64,000 nucleotides of DNA from JAUWMI01 sp964454265. GTDB lineage: Bacteria > Sumerlaeota > Sumerlaeia > MWCT01 > JAUWMI01. How positions within the stretch are numbered: position 1 is the first letter of the stretch; the number at the start of each line of letters is the position of its first letter. The stretch spans positions 1 to 64,000 of the forward strand of contig CAYVXD010000002.1 in NCBI GenBank assembly GCA_964454265.1, in the 5' to 3' direction. Positions 45,631-53,352 of the stretch are shown piece by piece. The translations under genes were made by a program, and so were the position numbers. The notes beneath the pieces are model-generated. The model made no database searches, was not told where the DNA came from, and saw nothing but the letters and a program-made list of their open reading frames with translations.

Positions 45631-45686
45631 TTGTAGGGGCGGGGTTTCCCCGCCCAGGGCGACCCACCGCGGCGGGTCGCCCCTAC
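45631..45686. repeat. Double GTAGGGGC palindrome
   Basis: TGTAGGGGCGGGGTTTCCCC followed by GCCCAGGGCGACCC and GGGTCGCCCCTACG: two hairpins head to tail with GTAGGGG and CCCCTAC ends. Lies in the 339-bp gene-free stretch 45465-45803. Confidence 0.7.
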
Positions 45687-45803
45687 GTCTCACCATCGAT
45701 TCGTTTTTATACACCCTATTTATCCGAACAACCCAGAACCAATCAATGTCTTTATTTTAATTTAGCAGCTTTTTCAGAGGTTGACAGATCAGGGCAAAGA
45801 GGC

Positions 45804-46859
45804 TCAATCTCTTCGTGCGGCGCTATATAGCCAGTAGAGCACGGCAATAGCAACACTTGCGCCTGTTCCATAGAAGAACTGAGGGTCGAGTTTGGTGGCG
45901 AGAACAGTGAACAGCACTGCCAGGATCGCCATTACCACTGACAGCACAACGGCCTTATCGTACTTGCCGACCGGCGCCTGTCCCTTTTCCACTTCGCCAG
46001 AATGGCCGTTCACTAACATCTGGTAGCGGTTATCTTTATAGTGGTAGGAGATGAACCAGAGTGGAACGTAGATGAGCTGGGTATCTTTAATGTAGGTTGT
46101 GGTATCAACATCGGTGGCTCTCGCGAATTTTCGTAGGGCCAGGCGACGTTGGTATTCGATGATCTGGTTGCGGGTGTGAGTTTCTGCGTTTTCGCGAATA
46201 ATCTGGCCGTTAAGGATTGGAAGCGATTTAGCCAGCTCGAGGCTAAAGGGCTGGCTGCCTTTGCGGAAGTCGGTCTGGGTGCTGGTTTGCTCGCCCAGGC
46301 CGAAGTTCAGGACAAATCCACCCCAGTCGGCCTCAACGGATTGGCTGCCTGGGTTTAATGCTTCCAGGCCAAAGTAACGTTCCGGATCCTGGCGTGCATA
46401 AATAGCCCAGTTGAGCGTTTGGGTGAATTCGCCAATCACAGGTGCATCGTATGTATCCATTCGACGCGACCGGCCAGAACCGACCCAGCGCACTTGCTTG
46501 TTCAAGCCGGCCCAAAAGGTTCGCGCCTCAATAGTAGTTACCCAGAAGGGGAGGAAGAAACCTTCGGTGGTATCAAAGACGGCTTGCTCATCAAGGTCAG
46601 CCGCCTTGAGGAACCCTTTGCTCATCCATTCTTGGCAGATTTGCTGGATTTGCGCTTTTGTATACCTATTCGGAATTATTCTGTGGTTTTCGACCTTCAC
46701 AATTCGGTTGAAGCCAGTAAGCATATTGGTGGTTCCGCAGTAGGAGCAGGAAATGAGATATTCTCCCTCCACGTACTTGATGGGTGCGCCGCAGCTCGTG
46801 CATTTGAGTGTCCTGGTGACTTCAGGAGTCTCGGCTTTTGCTGGAATGTTTTCTGACAT
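45804..46859 (-). CDS. Zinc-ribbon membrane protein
   Basis: 351 aa from ATG 46859 (GGAGGAA site). N-terminal zinc ribbon CTSCGAP...CSYCGTTN at about residues 20-45, a long soluble middle with FFLPFWVTTIEARTFW and VPLWFISYHYKDNRYQMLVNGHSGEV, and two membrane helices at the end. The pattern (zinc ribbon, SHPF-less soluble domain, NG..G.V, helices) is seen in hypothetical proteins annotated only as zinc-ribbon domain proteins. Function unknown. Confidence 0.75.
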   Translation of the reverse strand: MSENIPAKAETPEVTRTLKCTSCGAPIKYVEGEYLISCSYCGTTNMLTGFNRIVKVENHRIIPNRYTKAQIQQICQEWMSKGFLKAADLDEQAVFDTTEGFFLPFWVTTIEARTFWAGLNKQVRWVGSGRSRRMDTYDAPVIGEFTQTLNWAIYARQDPERYFGLEALNPGSQSVEADWGGFVLNFGLGEQTSTQTDFRKGSQPFSLELAKSLPILNGQIIRENAETHTRNQIIEYQRRLALRKFARATDVDTTTYIKDTQLIYVPLWFISYHYKDNRYQMLVNGHSGEVEKGQAPVGKYDKAVVLSVVMAILAVLFTVLATKLDPQFFYGTGASVAIAVLYWLYSAARRD

Positions 46860-47078
46860 TAGCGGTATTCCTCCCACGCAGCCTGCCGGCACGGAACTAT
46901 ACGTTTACCACAAGTTGAAATGTTAGCAAGCCAAAGACTCAACGCAAGGGAAAAGTTGCAGACGCACATTGAAAGAATTGTTGTAACCATAGCTGACTAA
47001 GAGCCCGCTATTGCTCTGTTGAAAACCTTAGACCATACAAAAGAGGATATTGAAAATGATGGGTTCGCCACCTTGACG

Positions 47079-47150
47079 TAGCACGGGCGTCTCGCCCGTG
47101 TGGATTGACAACTATGGCACAAAGATCATCCGCCTAGGCGGATGCCACGT
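47079..47150. repeat. Two short dispersed palindromes
   Basis: CACGGGCGTCTCGCCCGTG (47083-47101) and CATCCGCCTAGGCGGATG (47129-47146). They lie in the gene-free region 46860-47355, which otherwise shows nothing I can assign. Confidence 0.55.
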
Positions 47151-47355
47151 TATCAGAGCCACATTGACACTCCAAGTAGAATGGCGGTTCGATTTATTTC
47201 TGGCAGGATGTAAGGCTTTTCAACAGAGCATGCGTCTGTAAAAAAAGGATTGATTTTACGGATGCACAATGACATAAAATTATAACGTAATGCTGTCGCG
47301 GAAGGGCCTGATTCGTCTCAGCCTTTTCCATCCTTCCCTTGAGTTGACCAGTTGT

Positions 47356-47432
47356 CGGGGCGTAGCGCAGTTGGCTAGCGCGCAGCGTTCGGGACGCTGA
47401 GGTCGGGGGTTCAAGTCCCCCCGCCCCGACCA
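47356..47432 (+). tRNA. tRNA-Pro (anticodon CGG), CCA encoded
   Basis: 77 nt. Acceptor CGGGGCG / CGCCCCG, discriminator A and CCA; D arm with GCGC-AGTTGGCTA-GCGC; anticodon stem CAGCG/CGCTG around TTCGGGA, giving CGG; T arm GGGGGTTCAAGTCCCCC. C1-G72 is typical of bacterial tRNA-Pro. A recombinase remnant begins immediately after it, as expected for an integration site. Confidence 0.95.
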
Positions 47433-47555
47433 GATGCAACTTTGCGAATTTATGGGGTAATATGGCAGAAGATATTTATAAATGCTTGTGAGAAAGCAAA
47501 AATACAAAAAACAGTAACAGTCCATGCCCTCAGGCATAGTTTTGCAACCCACCTT

Positions 47556-47577
47556 CACGCCGGAGGCGCATTTTCAA
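47556..47577 (-). repeat. 22-bp insertion in recombinase remnant, first copy
   Basis: CACGCCGGAGGCG...TTTTCAA inserted between CTT (Leu) and CTTGAG (Leu-Glu) codons. It is the exact reverse complement of the insertion at 47631-47652. Confidence 0.85.
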
Positions 47578-47630
47578 CTTGAGTGCGGAACTGACCTGAG
47601 GTACATTCAAGAGATTTCAGGGCATAAAAG

Positions 47631-47652
47631 TTGAAAATGCGCCTCCGGCGTG
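47631..47652 (+). repeat. 22-bp insertion in recombinase remnant, second copy
   Basis: TTGAAAATGCGCC...GGCGTG inserted inside what would be an AGC codon of the GHKSSKTTEIY stretch. Related to the first 22 bases of the window (two mismatches). Confidence 0.85.
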
Positions 47653-47780
47653 CAGTAAGACTACCGAAATCTATACGCAAGTGAGCACTAAAGATATTGG
47701 AAGAATCAAAAGTCCACTGGATAGTCTGAATATAATCAAGGGGCGTAATAAGTGACAAAATTTGTCAATGCGAAGGGGAC

Positions 47781-47879
47781 CTCTGGTTCAGCCAGAGGGA
47801 GGTATATCCGAACATAGTTCGTCTATACCTCCAACTTAGGCGGATATCCGAACTCGGTTCGCATGTGAACGAGTTAGAT
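47781..47879 (+). other. Hairpin-rich spacer; candidate recombination (attI-like) region
   Basis: Three successive hairpins follow the recombinase stop: CTCTGG/CCAGAG (47781-47797), GGTATATCCGAAC/GTTCGTCTATACC (47801-47829) and CGAAC/GTTCG (47849-47861). They are followed by GTTAGAT (47873-47879), a perfect GTTRRRY box. The ATPase gene begins 117 bp later. Confidence 0.45.
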
Positions 47880-47996
47880 GCAATTGGACAGGAAATAACA
47901 CTGAAAAGGAAAATGCTGCGTGATGAGGAAAAACACAAAATTGGTAACAAGGTGTGGGAGAGTGTATCAAAAAGATGAACTTTCAAGGGGGATGTG

Positions 47997-49295
47997 ATGA
48001 GAGAAGGCATTGTTGATAGGGTAAAGAGAGAAAGAGAAACCTATTTCAAGGACAGATTTGGGTTAAAATCAAATCCCTTTATATTATCTCCTTACGGTGA
48101 TATCAAGAGACTTGCAAGAGTATTTGTGGATAGAAAAGAAGAAATTGAAAGGGCAGTTGTTACATGTTTAGAAGAGCCTCGGAATATCCTTGTCTATGGC
48201 ATGTTTGGAATTGGAAAATCTGCTTTCATTCTCAAATTACTTTATGAATTTGCTAAGGCAACATATATTCGTTCCCTCACATCGTATGGCTATATAGGAG
48301 AGGCTACTCCTAAAGGCTTTGTTGCCCAAGCATTGTTGGGTTTGGCTACTTCTCTGACTGGAAATGGAAAAGCAGAGCAATACAAAAAGACGCTACTGGG
48401 TACCAGTAGAGTTAAAGAAATAGAAAAAGAAATAAGCGGAGAGATCGAAGGTGGAGTATTAGTGATGAAGGGGAAAGGTGGTGGAAAACTTGCATTTACA
48501 TCTGCAGAAATAATAGAGACAAATCTAGACCAGTTAAAACTACAAGCCATGTTTAAAGAACTCGTAAAAATATCAAAGCACAAAGCTGACCGGATAATAA
48601 TTGCGATTGATGAAATGGATAAGCGAAGCGCTGCGAAAGTCCAGGAAATTATTGCGGAATGTAGAGGTTTACTGCACGAGTCCGTTTCGTTTATACTAAC
48701 TACCTCCTTAAGAGCCATGATCTACAGAGCAGATGAACTTGGCAAGAAATTAGATGATATTTATTCCACTTTTTATGGTGCATTTGATGAGAAAATCGAA
48801 ATAAAGCCCTTCTCTTTAGCTGACTTATCTACATTTGAAGAATTGGTTGAGAAATCTTTAGGATCAGTAAGAATTTCCGGATTCGAAAAGGGAATAGTTC
48901 CATTCACTAACGACGGAATTGAATTCATAGCTAAACGGAGCCACGGAGTTCCCCGAGTGTTCAACCGAATATGTAGAGATGTACTTGATACTGCTTGGCG
49001 TTTAAAGCTTGAACAGATCAATTCGGCGGCTGTTAAGTATTGCTTCAGGGTAAAAGGGAAAGAAATTTTAGAAAGTTTACCTAGAAAACAACGAAAACTT
49101 ATCGATTTAATAAATGAGCGAGGGGGAACACTAGAAAGAGTAGATGATAAGCTTGTTACAAAATATAAAGCAAAAAATAAACAGGCAGTTTACAGGCAAC
49201 TTGGTTTTTTGGTACAGAACGATAAGATAATAAAAATAGAAACAGAAGAAGGCACAAATTATGAAGTGATACCCGAAATCAAGGAAGTAACATAG
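47997..49295 (+). CDS. Orc1/Cdc6-like AAA+ ATPase
   Basis: 432 aa. N-terminal FGLKSNPFILSPYGDI, Walker A GMFGIGKSA (68-76), Walker B IIIAIDEMDK (200-209), a sensor region LTTSLRAM and a C-terminal winged-helix-like part (KQRKLIDLINERGGTLERV). ATG 47997 follows AAGGGGGATG. The composition is clearly more AT-rich than neighbouring housekeeping genes. Lies between the hairpin spacer and an attC-like site, so probably a cassette gene. Such ATPases occur in replication and in defence; which applies here is unknown. Confidence 0.8.
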   Translation: MREGIVDRVKRERETYFKDRFGLKSNPFILSPYGDIKRLARVFVDRKEEIERAVVTCLEEPRNILVYGMFGIGKSAFILKLLYEFAKATYIRSLTSYGYIGEATPKGFVAQALLGLATSLTGNGKAEQYKKTLLGTSRVKEIEKEISGEIEGGVLVMKGKGGGKLAFTSAEIIETNLDQLKLQAMFKELVKISKHKADRIIIAIDEMDKRSAAKVQEIIAECRGLLHESVSFILTTSLRAMIYRADELGKKLDDIYSTFYGAFDEKIEIKPFSLADLSTFEELVEKSLGSVRISGFEKGIVPFTNDGIEFIAKRSHGVPRVFNRICRDVLDTAWRLKLEQINSAAVKYCFRVKGKEILESLPRKQRKLIDLINERGGTLERVDDKLVTKYKAKNKQAVYRQLGFLVQNDKIIKIETEEGTNYEVIPEIKEVT

Positions 49296-49373
49296 AGGGG
49301 GGGAGTGTATCATAAATAGAGATAGGCAAAAAGCAAGCAGCAAAAATTTTGCAAGATTTGGACGACCAACTGC

Positions 49374-49447
49374 ATCTAACACGGGCTTTGCGGCTTACTG
49401 CATTCTCTCAAATGCTTCGCACTTCGTAAAGCCCAAGAACGTTATAT
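49374..49447 (+). other. attC-like site 1
   Basis: 74 bp. R'' box ATCTAAC (49374-49380, perfect RYYYAAC) and R' box GTTATAT (49441-49447, one mismatch to GTTRRRY). The inner stem GGGCTTTGCG (49383-49392) pairs with CGTAAAGCCC (49425-49434), 9 of 10 positions. Spacers are unequal (2 and 6 nt), as in folded attC sites. Similar to attC-like site 2. Confidence 0.75.
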
Positions 49448-49475
49448 GAAATTGCTATGATACATGGGGGAAATT

Positions 49476-50420
49476 ATGTTAGCTTTGTTTCTTGGAGCCG
49501 GCTTTTCTAAGTGGGCTGCAAATTTACCGGTGGCCAGTCAGTTCTTTGATTTTAACGTTGAACCTTCGGGGCCACGTGAGCTTAAAAAATTGGAGATTGT
49601 AAGGTCGTTAAAACATAATTGGGACAAATCACACCCGTATGGGCTTAGCGAACAATTCATTGTAGATGCATTGAAATTTGAGGAGAAAAAGAAAGAGGCG
49701 GTTCTTTGGTATATTGTTCGTAGGCTTTCGGAACCATTTATTTGGAAAGAATATCATGCACAGAAATGGCGCAGACATGTTTTGATGATTGATGAAAATC
49801 GCAAATACGATAGACCAGGAGTCATTCAAGCACAAAAGTTTCTTAAGAAATATTCGACCCCATCTTTAGCTGGTATCATAACCACGAATTATGATATCCT
49901 TGTTGAATATGCGCTTGGGACAAAGGGATTCAACTACGGTATCCCTAATCAAGCGCTTACAGGTCGAGGGCCGTATCCCGTTTCTCAGTGGAAAAATCCC
50001 GTTATACTAAAAGGCAATATCCCGATAGCGAAAATTCATGGTAGTATTTCATGGGATGAACATAATCAATATACAGATGGGAGGCATGGTTTGACAGGTC
50101 ATGCTTTGATTGTGGCACCAACGCCCGAGAAAGAATCATCAGAATCTTTGAGATTTGTTTGGAACTTGGCTAAAGAAATTCTCAGAAAAGCCACACGAAT
50201 CATTGTTTTTGGGTTTGCATTTAACCCTTACGACACTTCCGTTCTGAATTTTCTAAAATCTGAAGGTAAGAACTTGGAGTCTGTTCTCTTGGTGAATATA
50301 GGATCCAACACTGAGGCGGCACGTATTCTGTGGCCACGCGCTAAAATTGTATCGACAATGCCGCCACCAGATGGGAATAAAGAGATGCAAAATTGGCAGA
50401 AGAAATGGCTAGGAATATGA
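49476..50420 (+). CDS. SIR2-domain protein (predicted NAD-consuming defence-type enzyme)
   Basis: 314 aa. SIR2_2-type Rossmann fold: FLGAGFS (5-11), TTNYD (136-140), KIHGS (186-190), and a C-terminal RIIVFGFAFNPYDTSVLNFL. These are the NAD-binding and catalytic positions of sirtuin-like domains that deplete NAD in several anti-phage systems. ATG 49476 has GGGGGAAATT ahead and puts the glycine motif at the expected N-terminal position; ATG 49464 is possible. Flanked by two attC-like sites at 29 bp upstream and 11 bp downstream: the layout of a single-gene integron cassette. Confidence 0.85.
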   Translation: MLALFLGAGFSKWAANLPVASQFFDFNVEPSGPRELKKLEIVRSLKHNWDKSHPYGLSEQFIVDALKFEEKKKEAVLWYIVRRLSEPFIWKEYHAQKWRRHVLMIDENRKYDRPGVIQAQKFLKKYSTPSLAGIITTNYDILVEYALGTKGFNYGIPNQALTGRGPYPVSQWKNPVILKGNIPIAKIHGSISWDEHNQYTDGRHGLTGHALIVAPTPEKESSESLRFVWNLAKEILRKATRIIVFGFAFNPYDTSVLNFLKSEGKNLESVLLVNIGSNTEAARILWPRAKIVSTMPPPDGNKEMQNWQKKWLGI

Positions 50421-50430
50421 GCCCAATTTC

Positions 50431-50506
50431 ATCTAACAGCATGTTTACGGTTCGCTACGCTCACCCAAATGCTTTCGGCACTTCGCAAACACGCAGGACG
50501 TTAACC
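50431..50506 (+). other. attC-like site 2
   Basis: 76 bp. R'' box ATCTAAC (50431-50437) and R' box GTTAACC (50500-50506, one mismatch). Inner stem GCATGTTTACG (50439-50449) with CGCAAACACGC (50484-50494), 9 of 11. Shares ATCTAACA, CAAATGCTT, GCACTTCG and a GACGTTA-type end with site 1. Confidence 0.75.
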
Positions 50507-50704
50507 AAATTTGATATTGCCATTTTATGGGTTCGCAAAGCGTTTTAAGTGCGAGCATTTCCTGCCTTAAAATCCAGTAGCCGGGTATGCCTTCCTGGTT
50601 TCATTAAGGGCCTTCTGCACCTGTTAATTGTGTTGAATTGCTGCGCCTATAATGACTATGGCTTGAAAGGTGATCCTTCCCCTTCACTTTGTTCAGGGTC
50701 AGGA

Positions 50705-50738
50705 TGAGGGGTCGGGGGTAGAACTCCCCGACCCCTCA
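50705..50738. repeat. Long perfect hairpin in gene-free stretch
   Basis: TGAGGGGTCGGGG / CCCCGACCCCTCA, 13-bp stem with an 8-nt loop. It lies in 50507-50954, where I see no gene; a CTTTGTTCAGGGTCAGGATG motif precedes it. Could be a dispersed repeat or a terminator; no T-run. Confidence 0.6.
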
Positions 50739-50954
50739 ATTATTTGCGTCAAGTGGCCAGTTAATCATTTGACATTTTCATATAGATTGCCATGATGGTT
50801 GCGATTATCTGAATTGTTTACGATTCACGTTTTTGCAATAGAGCATTGGAAATCCCTCAAGCCAATCGCGTAAAGCCGCTTTTTCAGCGTGCGTTTATTA
50901 GATCGAGCAGGGATAGCCATAGGCTGAGAGTATCCTTGGTTTTAATGTGAATCC

Positions 50955-52970
50955 ATGGAAGAAAATGATCAGATAATTGCCCTGCATGAGGCACGGGAAG
51001 GCACGGTTCCGGTATTACCTATTGCGCTTGGCTTTGCGCTTTCTGTAGTTTTGCTGCTCAACATCTACCTCAGTTCGCCCGATTCTGCCGCATACTACAG
51101 TGTGCCGCGTTCAATTCTAATTGATCACGATCTGGATTTTCAAAATGAGTATTTGTACTTCGAATTTCAACCCAATATGTTTTACCTCACAGGGCATCAA
51201 CGCCTTTCGAATGATTGGCCGATTGGCGCAGGGCTGCTCTGGTTGCCTTTCTTTATACTCGCCCATCTTCTTGCGTTAGCCCTTTACCTGCCCGGCATGC
51301 TCCCGAATGGTTATAGCACGGTTTACCAGCTGGTCGTGTCGCTGGGGATTGTGATATATGGATTATGCGGCCTTGTGCTGAGTTTCCGATTTGCACGCAG
51401 GTACGTTTCGGATCGCTCTGCATTATTCGCTGTAGGATTGGTAGTGTTTGGCTCGCCGCTGGGATTCTACCTTTACTATTACGACTTTATGTCACATGTG
51501 GTCTCGTTTTTTGCCATTTCGCTTTTTCTTTATCTCTGGGTGAGCACGTATCGCACGCGAACACTCCGGCAGTGGGGCACCCTCGGTCTGGTAGCGGGTT
51601 TGATGACGATGGTGCGGCCTCAGAACGTCTGTTTTCTTGTAGTCATTGTAGTCGAATATGTGATGGTGCTGCGCCGTGAGCTCCTGAGCAACAGCGCGGC
51701 GTTGAAGCACTACATAAAGGGGATCATGCTGCTGATTCTGGGCCTGGTAGTCGGTTTTCTGCCCCAGATGCTTTTCTGGCTTACCGTCTATGGGAGTCCA
51801 ATTGCGTTTCCCAAGATGGAGGAAATGCACTGGTTCAGGCCCCGGGTGTGGGCCATGCTCTTTTCGCAATATCACGGACTGTTGGCGTGGTCACCAATCC
51901 TGATGCTAGTCTTGCCAGGACTGTATTTTATTTACAAGATGGAGAAGCCGGTTGGGGTGGCGCTCAGTCTCGCGCTGGTGATTCAGATGTACCTGAACAG
52001 CGCGAATGAGGTCTGGTGGGCAGGGGGATCGTTTAGCAACCGGCGATTTGCTGACTATGCGTTTATTTTTGTTCCTGCGATTGCCCTTATGGTGCACAGA
52101 AGGCGAGGCCCGCTGCTGCCAATATTGTGCGTGGTTCTTGCCGCTTGGAACTGGCTCTTAGTAATTGCTGAGCGTGCTGGCGTGCTGACATTGGATCATT
52201 TTGTTCCCTGGACAGGTGAATTCTGGCGCTCGCTGGTAGGATTGGCTATAGATCCGTTGCGCAGCTTTGGCGCAATGATCGGCAACTTCGGAGACGTCGC
52301 GATTCTCAGTCGCGTGCTTATTGGCATTGTTTTTGGAGCAGTAGTGTTCCTGGTCATTTATTTCTTTCAGAGACAAAAAAGGCACAATCAATTGGCGAAC
52401 ATCGGCTCTGGATGTCTGATGGCCTATACCGTGCTTTTGGGCCTGAGCTTCATTGTTCTCATCCCCAATACCAGACCGATTGAGGCCGAGACCTTTTCCT
52501 ATCAACTCTCTCGGACAAACCGCGTCCTGTGGAACAACTACTACGAGTACGGCTACTACTTGCTCATGAAACGCAAATACGACGAGTCAATCAGGGCATA
52601 TGAAAAGGCTGTGACCTTGTGGCCGGAGCGTCCCTATGCCTACCGGTATCTTGGCACAAACTACTACCTGCTGGGACAGTATCGTCTGGCAGCTCAATAT
52701 TGCCGTGAGGCGCTTGCTATTGACCCGGAATACCAGTCAGCAGCCCAATATTTGGCCGCGTGTTACAGGGCCATTCTAGCAGAAGAGCCGCAGAACCTGG
52801 CGCTGATGCTGGGGCTCGCGCGACTCTACAAACAGCTAGGCAACCTTGAACGATCAGAGATGCTATATCAGGAAGTATTAAGGCAGAACCCGAACAATGC
52901 GACAGCACAGGAAGGAATTGCTGCAATCCGTACAAAGAAGAAAATCAGGCAATTCCCAGTCCAACCGTAG
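50955..52970 (+). CDS. GT-C-type membrane glycosyltransferase with C-terminal TPRs
   Basis: 671 aa with about 12 membrane helices (residues 20-510), including an early loop with DQ/DHDLDF acidic residues in the position of the GT-C catalytic motif. The C-terminal 150 residues form TPRs (YYLLMKRKYDESIRAYEKAVTLWPERPYAYRYLGTNYYLLGQYRLAAQYCREALAIDP). Resembles mannosyltransferase-like/PMT proteins fused to TPR. Probably periplasm-facing glycosylation; acceptor unknown. Confidence 0.75.
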   Translation: MEENDQIIALHEAREGTVPVLPIALGFALSVVLLLNIYLSSPDSAAYYSVPRSILIDHDLDFQNEYLYFEFQPNMFYLTGHQRLSNDWPIGAGLLWLPFFILAHLLALALYLPGMLPNGYSTVYQLVVSLGIVIYGLCGLVLSFRFARRYVSDRSALFAVGLVVFGSPLGFYLYYYDFMSHVVSFFAISLFLYLWVSTYRTRTLRQWGTLGLVAGLMTMVRPQNVCFLVVIVVEYVMVLRRELLSNSAALKHYIKGIMLLILGLVVGFLPQMLFWLTVYGSPIAFPKMEEMHWFRPRVWAMLFSQYHGLLAWSPILMLVLPGLYFIYKMEKPVGVALSLALVIQMYLNSANEVWWAGGSFSNRRFADYAFIFVPAIALMVHRRRGPLLPILCVVLAAWNWLLVIAERAGVLTLDHFVPWTGEFWRSLVGLAIDPLRSFGAMIGNFGDVAILSRVLIGIVFGAVVFLVIYFFQRQKRHNQLANIGSGCLMAYTVLLGLSFIVLIPNTRPIEAETFSYQLSRTNRVLWNNYYEYGYYLLMKRKYDESIRAYEKAVTLWPERPYAYRYLGTNYYLLGQYRLAAQYCREALAIDPEYQSAAQYLAACYRAILAEEPQNLALMLGLARLYKQLGNLERSEMLYQEVLRQNPNNATAQEGIAAIRTKKKIRQFPVQP

Positions 52971-53272
52971 ATGCTCCAAGTTCAATAGAGGAAACAGGAG
53001 GGCGATTTACGTCTGGTTCTGTGCGACGCGATTGGAACCTTTGAAACTGTGTTGTGCTTCGAGCAGGCGAGCAGAATCATCTATTCGTATGCCAGATGTA
53101 AGTGTTTTGGGCATAACTTTAGCATGGTGGGTGCGTCCAAGTACTAACGAATTTTCTTGCAAGGCGTACGTGCAACACTGTAATGGTGCATCTGGCAATG
53201 CTGATTGTGTTCAATGTTCACGCAATCATTACGATTATCGAAAATGATGTACGCGGATGATGCATCCTTAAT

Positions 53273-53303
53273 TGTACGGGCAGGTTTGAAACCTGCCCTT
53301 ACG
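53273..53303. repeat. Dispersed palindrome
   Basis: GGGCAGGTTT-G-AAACCTGCCC (53279-53299), perfect 10-bp arms. The rest of 52971-53352 has no gene. Confidence 0.6.
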
Positions 53304-53352
53304 ATCTTCTCGTTGTTGCGATAGAACGAAAATTTCGTAAGGAGGACACATA

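Larger units (their letters stand above)
47442..47755 (+). pseudogene. Tyrosine recombinase C-terminal remnant (IntI/Xer type)
   Basis: Reads QKIFINACEKAKIQKTVTVH, then ALRHSFATHL (box II HxLRH), ECGTDLRYIQEISGHK (second His in GHK), KTTEIYTQVSTKDIG (nucleophile Tyr) and IKSPLDSL before a stop at 47753-47755. The SPLD tail is also found in integron integrases. Two 22-bp insertions (47556-47577, 47631-47652) break the frame; deleting both restores it exactly. The N-terminal two thirds are missing: the remnant starts at the tRNA end. Confidence 0.85.

Noticed and set aside
47194..47558. Open frames on the minus strand reading GAGGLEPPTSASRTLRASQL and similar
   Set aside because: This is the antisense translation of the tRNA-Pro gene, a well-known annotation artefact.
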